Shown here in pieces: positions 59,811 to 64,000 of a stretch of DNA of 64,000 nt (position 1 is the stretch's first letter; each line of letters starts with the position of its first letter). Position numbers and translations under genes: made by a program. The DNA comes from Runella sp. CRIBMP (lineage in GTDB: Bacteria > Bacteroidota > Bacteroidia > Cytophagales > Spirosomataceae), in assembly GCF_009905605.1 (NCBI RefSeq), contig NZ_JAAAKZ010000005.1, positions 288,845 to 352,844 of the forward strand, written 5' to 3'. Below the pieces are notes generated by a model that was given only the letters and a program-made list of their open reading frames with translations, did no database searches and was not told where the DNA came from.

Positions 59811-60818
59811 TTAATACCGATTGATTTCTAACTTTGACAATCCACCGTTGTATGATACTTTGATTTTTTTGGTAGCCGAATTATAATTGGAAGTACGATA
59901 AAGTCCATCGCTTATTTTTTCAAAATTATCCAACTCTTTAGAATTAAAAGCCCCGTCTACCGTAAATTCACAGCCAATTGATTCTGGAATATTGATTTCG
60001 ATGGAGGCAACCCCCGCGTCAATTTTTACTTCGGCGTTATTTTCAATTTTTTCGCCCAATTTCAAATCAACTTCTGCCGCACCAGCTCCGATTTTAACTT
60101 TTTTGACTTTGTACTCCGACAAATCAAACTCAGCTTTTCCAGCTCCCAAACCTAAGTCAAATGACCAAACAGGCTTATCACTCAGTCGCATCTCGACGTG
60201 ATTGTCCATGTTGTCAAAATCCTTAATCCGAACACGCTTGGTGCTATCTTTACTTTCCATTTCAAAATTAACCGTGCTAATTTTCGTGCTTTCGTTCCGC
60301 TTAGTTGTCAGCACATAGTTGCCAAATTTAGTTTCAGCGTCGGCTTCCACCAATTGAGACGTCGTGCCTTCTATTTTAAACTCTCCCGCACCTGCCCCAA
60401 AATTAAGGGTTGCTTCGGTAGTACCCTCGGCCAGGGGTTCGGAGAAATGCGTTTCACCGTCCTTTGAATACGTCTGGGAGCGCTTGTCATACTCGTCATC
60501 CTCATTATTGTTATCATCGTCATCATCAAAATCGTGGAGATTAAACTCAATTCCGTCATCATTCCAGTGACGAAGTTTTTTGTTCGCTCCGTTGATAATG
60601 GCCGATGGAATGGCAATCGCAATCAGAATGGCCGTCAAAATTCCTGACCAACTTTGCTTCAGTAAAAGGCTGAAACCTGCCAATACCAACAATACTGGCC
60701 AGAAGCGTAAGGTCATTCCCCAATCAATGTGAAACCAACCGAGGGTTTTGGCCAAGAGTATCAGTCCGACAGCCAGTAAAAAAGTACCCCAAAACAGGGC
60801 ATTTGAAGATTGTTTCAT
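59811..60818 (-). CDS. LiaF/DUF5668-type membrane protein with toast-rack-like domain
   Basis: This 335-residue protein has an N-terminal block of about four hydrophobic segments (residues 8-75) of the LiaI-LiaF/DUF5668 type (LLAVGLILLAKTLGW, FWPVLLVLAG). A very acidic linker (near 90-110, many Asp and Glu) follows, then a C-terminal beta-rich domain (about 130-330) with LNFGAGAGEFKIEG and VKKVKIGAGAAEVDLKLG. It resembles the toast-rack fold of LiaF and PspC partners. It follows a tiny paralogous gene (11 bp) and a PspC gene, so the three form an envelope-stress unit. Confidence 0.82.
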   Translation of the reverse strand: MKQSSNALFWGTFLLAVGLILLAKTLGWFHIDWGMTLRFWPVLLVLAGFSLLLKQSWSGILTAILIAIAIPSAIINGANKKLRHWNDDGIEFNLHDFDDDDDNNNEDDEYDKRSQTYSKDGETHFSEPLAEGTTEATLNFGAGAGEFKIEGTTSQLVEADAETKFGNYVLTTKRNESTKISTVNFEMESKDSTKRVRIKDFDNMDNHVEMRLSDKPVWSFDLGLGAGKAEFDLSEYKVKKVKIGAGAAEVDLKLGEKIENNAEVKIDAGVASIEINIPESIGCEFTVDGAFNSKELDNFEKISDGLYRTSNYNSATKKIKVSYNGGLSKLEINRY

Positions 60819-60829
60819 GGCTTTCTGGC

Positions 60830-61000
60830 TTAAGATATTTTTTTAAGTTTGTCTTTAAAGATCAGGAGTGCCCCACCCGCAATAAACAATACTGGCCAAA
60901 AAAATCGCTCGAAATCAAACCAATCGAAAAGTTCACGCATAAGCAGTAGCCCGCCGATAAGTACAAGGAGCGCGCCCCAAAAAGTGCTTTGATAGTTCAT
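60830..61000 (-). CDS. 56-residue LiaI-like membrane protein
   Basis: This short gene runs from the ATG at 61000 to the TAA at 60830. Translation gives MNYQSTFWGALLVLIGGLLL at the N-terminus, then MRELFDWFDFERFFWPVLF and a second hydrophobic stretch ending KDKLKKIS. It has the same two-helix pattern (FWG.LLVLIG..LL, FWPVLFIAGG) as the N-terminus of the next gene and the second half of the PspC protein. It lies 90 bp after the PspC gene and 11 bp before the LiaF-like gene on the same strand, so it is probably translated with them. Its size makes it easy to miss. Confidence 0.8.
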   Translation of the reverse strand: MNYQSTFWGALLVLIGGLLLMRELFDWFDFERFFWPVLFIAGGALLIFKDKLKKIS

Positions 61001-61090
61001 GGCAAAAGGAAGTTTGAGTTAAAAAGTTTATAGGTTATTAGAGGATTATTTTCGAGCCTGCCGCAGGATATTGGCGACAGGCTTGAAAAT

Positions 61091-61654
61091 CTATACTTTG
61101 GGCTCTTCAGAACCATCGGGCGTTTCTGATTCTTTCGACGTTGTTGTCGTCTTTGGAGGCTCCCAATCATTGATAGGAGCTGAATCAGTCCATGAAGGAG
61201 TGGCCCGCTCTGTATCGGTCGTAAAAGTGGTGGCTGATTTATGAGATGTTGTTCTCAAAATCAAGAAAAGACCCAAACCAATGAGTAACGCTGCTGGCAC
61301 AAATCGCTCTAAATCAATCCAATAGAACAGACGGTCAAAAAGCATAAATCCACCGATAATAAGCAGGCCATAGCCAATGATTTCAGCTCCTTTGCCAAAG
61401 TCCTTTTTGGATTGCGGATTATTCAAATAAACGTTTTCTGGGTCTATAACGGTCACTGTAGGCTCGCCAGTAGGCAACGCCGCCCACAGAATAATATAAA
61501 TTAAAATGATGGGAAATCCTTTGGTAAAAAACATTAATACGACAAATATGACCCGCATTATGGCTTTATCTATACCAAAATAATCGGCGAGGCCAGCGGC
61601 TACCCCACCAAGGACTCCTTCACTCGGAATACGACGCAATTGTTTGCTGTTCAT
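61091..61654 (-). CDS. PspC-domain envelope stress protein
   Basis: This 187-residue protein has an N-terminal PspC domain (residues 5-62): QLRRIPSEGVLGGVAAGLADYFG followed by the hydrophobic IILIYIILWAALPTGEP. A second LiaI-like hairpin (about 92-135, YGLLIIGGFMLFDRLFYW, FVPAALLIGLGLFLI) and a Thr/Ser/Pro-rich soluble tail follow. PspC proteins sense or respond to membrane damage. It heads a same-strand set with the 56-residue and LiaF-like proteins. No pspA is present in the window. Confidence 0.87.
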   Translation of the reverse strand: MNSKQLRRIPSEGVLGGVAAGLADYFGIDKAIMRVIFVVLMFFTKGFPIILIYIILWAALPTGEPTVTVIDPENVYLNNPQSKKDFGKGAEIIGYGLLIIGGFMLFDRLFYWIDLERFVPAALLIGLGLFLILRTTSHKSATTFTTDTERATPSWTDSAPINDWEPPKTTTTSKESETPDGSEEPKV

Positions 61655-61851
61655 GGCTTTGCAATGTTAAGATGTTGGATTTTAGGCGATGAGCACTGCT
61701 TGATTTTCGTTTTAACGTCAATTGGCCAATGCTCTTTATCTTTTCTTTGTTTTATTGTTGAATCAAAGGTACTATGCAATGCAAGGTAATAAAATATATT
61801 TTACGACCAACGGTTAAAGAACAAAATGAATGGAAAATTTTGGTGATGAAG

Positions 61852-62322
61852 TTATAAGCCTAAAAGCTTTTTCTCAAAATAAACAACGTCTTCTTCAGGA
61901 TTGAAGTTGTAAGGGTGGATTTCGGTAAATCCATAACGAAGATATAATTTAACGGCAGGTGCTAAACGTCGAAGGCTATCCAGTTTTATGGACGTATAAC
62001 CTAGCTTACGCGCAGTATCAATCGCCACCTCCATGAGCTGCTCACCCAAATGGAGCCCACGAAAGGCGGGCTGGATAAACATACGCTTTAGTTCACACGT
62101 ATGTTTATCCAATTGCCTCAGCGCTGCACAACCTACGAATTGCTCATTGGCCTTTATAAGCCATAGCTCCCCCGTTGGAGGGCCGTACATGGTAGATAGT
62201 ATTTGCAGTTCATCATCAAATTTCTGAAACTTTAAGTCAATTCCTAACCCTAACGCATACTCCTTGAATAGCATAACGGCAGCAGAGTAGTGTTCAGAAG
62301 TTCGAGCAACGATAACTTGCAT
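61852..62322 (-). CDS. GNAT family N-acetyltransferase
   Basis: This 156-residue single-domain GNAT enzyme has GELWLIKANEQFVGCAALRQL (core strands) and CELKRMFIQPAFRGLHLGEQLMEVAI near 75-100, which contains the acetyl-CoA pyrophosphate loop RGLHLG. KLDSLRRLAPAVKLYLRYGF gives motif B. The acetyl acceptor cannot be told from the sequence. It lies 35 bp downstream of the threonine synthase gene on the same strand and may be cotranscribed. Confidence 0.88.
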   Translation of the reverse strand: MQVIVARTSEHYSAAVMLFKEYALGLGIDLKFQKFDDELQILSTMYGPPTGELWLIKANEQFVGCAALRQLDKHTCELKRMFIQPAFRGLHLGEQLMEVAIDTARKLGYTSIKLDSLRRLAPAVKLYLRYGFTEIHPYNFNPEEDVVYFEKKLLGL

Positions 62323-62357
62323 ATTATAAATACATTATCAAAATGCCTGTTTTAAAT

Positions 62358-63659
62358 CTACGACAGCAGATAATCTTTAAAATCTTCAAAACGGGTACTC
62401 ATCGGAGTAGCCACTTTAGTTTTATTTAACAATTCTGACAAACGCGCAGGAATTTCGACATCAGCGGTCCCAAGCGCTTCTTCCACAACATTGAGAAACT
62501 TGGCGTAATGCGCCGTAGATAAAAATACCCCTGTTAGGTCTTTTTGGGTTAAATTCATGTATTTCTTCAATCCTAAATAAGCAACCGCCGTATGAGGACA
62601 CATCAAATAGCCCTCACGCTCGTACACATCACGCATTGCGGCTTTGGTTTGGTCATCATTAAACCAAAATCCTGAAACAACTTCTTTCAGCTGCTCCCAT
62701 TCATCACCAAAAAAACGGGTTAGCCGAACAAAATTACTCGGGTTTCCTACATCCATGGCATTGGAAACAGTCTCTACAGACGGAACGGGATTGTAAACGC
62801 CATTTTCTAAATAATTAGGGACTACATTATTACGGTTAGTCGTTGTTACAAAATGTTCTACAGGAAGCCCCATTTTATATGCTAAAATACCTGCACTCAG
62901 GTTTCCTAAATTTCCGCTGGGCACCGAAAATACAACAGGAAGCCCTAAATGCTTTACTTGAGCATAAGCCCTGAAATAATAAAAAGATTGAGGAATTAAA
63001 CGAGATATATTTATCGAATTGGCAGAAGCAAGATTATATTTTTGCGTTAATTCTGCATCTAAAAAAGCCTGTTTAACCAATGCTTGACAATCATCAAATG
63101 TTCCATCCACTTCAAGCGCTGTAACATTTCCGCCCAGTGTTGTCAATTGCTTTTCCTGTATATCACTTACTTTACCGCTTGGATACAATATTGTGACGCT
63201 TATGCCTGATACGTTATGAAATCCCTGCGCCACGGCTCCACCTGTATCGCCAGAAGTAGCCACTAAAATCCGTATTTCTTTTTGAGAACGCACTAAAAAA
63301 TAAGACATTAAGGAGGCCATAAATCGAGCCCCAAAATCCTTGAAGGCCATGGAAGGACCATGAAAAAGCTCAAGACAATGAATGTTTTCTTCAATAGGTA
63401 CAACAGGAGCATCAAAATCAAACGCTCTATCTACAATCATTTGAATATCTGCTTCTGAAATATCATCATTTAGCAAGGTTTTTGAAACCTCAAACGCAAT
63501 TTCATTAAACGATAAATGCTCAATAGCTTCTAGAAATCGGGTTGAAACCTTGGGAACATACTCAGGCATATATAATCCATTGTCTGAGGGAAGACTCCGG
63601 AATACCGCTTCTTCAAGGTTTGCTTTAAGCTGTGGGTTTTTGGTACTATATAAGATCAT
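62358..63659 (-). CDS. thrC: Threonine synthase
   Basis: ThrC converts O-phosphohomoserine to threonine with PLP. The 433-residue protein begins MILYSTKNPQLKANLEEAV. The Schiff-base lysine lies in LFHGPSMAFKDFGARFMASL near residues 100-119. The phosphate loop VATSGDTGGAVAQGF (near 134), VPSGNLGNLSAGILA and the C-terminal TAHYAKF segment are all family marks. It is the short bacterial type. The homoserine-branch partner genes thrA and thrB are not within the window; thrC is the last gene before the right edge and its upstream neighbours are RNA genes. Confidence 0.95.
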   Translation of the reverse strand: MILYSTKNPQLKANLEEAVFRSLPSDNGLYMPEYVPKVSTRFLEAIEHLSFNEIAFEVSKTLLNDDISEADIQMIVDRAFDFDAPVVPIEENIHCLELFHGPSMAFKDFGARFMASLMSYFLVRSQKEIRILVATSGDTGGAVAQGFHNVSGISVTILYPSGKVSDIQEKQLTTLGGNVTALEVDGTFDDCQALVKQAFLDAELTQKYNLASANSINISRLIPQSFYYFRAYAQVKHLGLPVVFSVPSGNLGNLSAGILAYKMGLPVEHFVTTTNRNNVVPNYLENGVYNPVPSVETVSNAMDVGNPSNFVRLTRFFGDEWEQLKEVVSGFWFNDDQTKAAMRDVYEREGYLMCPHTAVAYLGLKKYMNLTQKDLTGVFLSTAHYAKFLNVVEEALGTADVEIPARLSELLNKTKVATPMSTRFEDFKDYLLS

Positions 63660-63778
63660 CAGATGAATTATGCGCTAAATGTCAAATTTTATAAATTTTA
63701 AAAGCCAAAATTACACCACCTATTCCCCCCATGCAAGACTTTCCCAAATTTTAGAAATCTGGGCTTTAGGAGCATAAA

Positions 63779-63812
63779 AAAAGCGTCCACTAATTAAATA
63801 GTGAACGCTTTT
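63779..63812 (-). terminator. Intrinsic terminator after tRNA-Pro
   Basis: aaaagcgtccact (63779-63791) and agtgaacgctttt (63800-63812) form a 13-bp stem (one G-U) with an 8-nt loop. On the minus strand the stem is followed by more T residues to 63775. It likely ends the rRNA/tRNA transcript, 4 bp after the tRNA. Confidence 0.88.
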
Positions 63813-63816
63813 AGTG

Positions 63817-63891
63817 TCGGGATGGCAAGATTCGAACTTGCGACCTCCTGGTCCCAAACCAGGCGCGATGACCGGACTACGCTACATCCCG
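63817..63891 (-). tRNA. tRNA-Pro (anticodon UGG)
   Basis: The minus strand reads CGGGATG (acceptor) ... CCTGG TTTGGGA CCAGG (anticodon arm, anticodon TGG) ... GCAAG TTCGAAT CTTGC (T arm) ... CATCCCG with discriminator A. All stems pair. CCA is not encoded. It lies just downstream of the 5S rRNA, so it may be part of the rRNA operon transcript or have its own promoter. Confidence 0.95.
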
Positions 63892-63898
63892 AATAAGA

Positions 63899-63922
63899 AT
63901 GCCTCCGATTGGACGGAGGCAT
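63899..63922. other. Hairpin between 5S rRNA and tRNA-Pro
   Basis: atgcctccg (63899-63907) and cggaggcat (63914-63922) form a perfect 9-bp stem with a 6-nt loop. The T-rich tract follows it only on the plus strand (63923-63936), so in the direction of 5S transcription it looks more like a processing stem than a terminator. Confidence 0.5.
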
Positions 63923-63942
63923 ATCTTTCTTTTTTAATATTG

Positions 63943-64000
63943 TGGCGGCTACCTACTTTTCCAAGTTTTATCTCAGTATCATCGGCGGAGCGGGGCTTAA
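63943..64000 (-). rRNA. 5S ribosomal RNA (3' part, truncated by window edge)
   Basis: Reverse complement of the last 58 bases gives TTAAGCCCCGC ... CCGATGATACTG ... AAAGTAGGTAGCCGCCAC, the conserved 3' half of a bacterial 5S rRNA in Bacteroidota style. It is transcribed leftward, so 23S and 16S genes should lie to the right, outside the window. Confidence 0.9.

Overview
The window looks like ordinary chromosome from a Bacteroidota bacterium, most likely order Cytophagales and perhaps a Runella/Spirosomataceae relative. The reasons are the gene families present (LytS/LytTR pairs, DUF4097 secreted proteins, DUF4369-TlpA proteins, PQQ sugar dehydrogenases fused to PKD and cytochrome c domains, a eukaryote-like NrdB, menaquinone synthesis, an Lrp/ald pair) and promoter-like TAnnTTTG boxes. 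The genus is inference from protein style, not a database match. I see no phage, insertion sequence, conjugative element or CRISPR array. Layout: 1-4.3 kb holds a truncated membrane glycosyltransferase, TatD nuclease, asparaginase I and a DUF2147 protein. 3.5-11.2 kb is a minus-strand run: a LytTR regulator with its kinase, a lipocalin-like lipoprotein, a GH3-family adenylase, SurE and a GH95-type glycosidase. 11.6-17.2 kb is plus-strand: a copper P-type ATPase with a small HMA protein, then a sialidase and a sulfatase bracketed by inverted copies of a palindromic repeat. 17.4-23.6 kb is the most striking region. Two complete modules (ECF sigma factor, membrane protein with a HEAT-repeat extracytoplasmic domain, two secreted DUF4097 proteins) stand back to back in mirror image around a 201-bp promoter region. 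One DUF4097 gene of the left arm is interrupted by a single in-frame TAA. 23.7-33.7 kb is metabolic: a PQQ dehydrogenase, a methyltransferase, MenD, an Lrp regulator divergent from alanine dehydrogenase, and acyl-CoA dehydrogenase with acyl-CoA ligase. 33.9-36.0 kb holds a third ECF sigma factor followed by small membrane and His-rich proteins and an Hsp20 chaperone. 36-46.6 kb has a D-threonine-aldolase-like enzyme, class Ia NrdB, a deoxynucleoside kinase, TrhO, an OmpA/LamG protein coupled to a lipoprotein, a desaturase and FolD. 46.7-50.6 kb has a sirtuin, an alpha/beta-hydrolase whose nucleophile serine is replaced by glycine, ArgG and a GNAT enzyme that probably starts an arginine operon. 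51-63.7 kb has a four-domain PQQ/cytochrome dehydrogenase, an AI-2E-type permease, two thioredoxin-fold proteins (one without its CXXC), an M23 peptidase, an SMP-30 lactonase, a PspC/LiaF-like envelope-stress cluster with an unlisted 56-residue gene, a GNAT enzyme and threonine synthase. The window ends in a tRNA-Pro and the 3' part of a 5S rRNA on the minus strand, the tail of an rRNA operon lying beyond the right edge. Non-coding DNA is short. It holds many clean intrinsic terminators and several small families of hairpin repeats placed just after stop codons.
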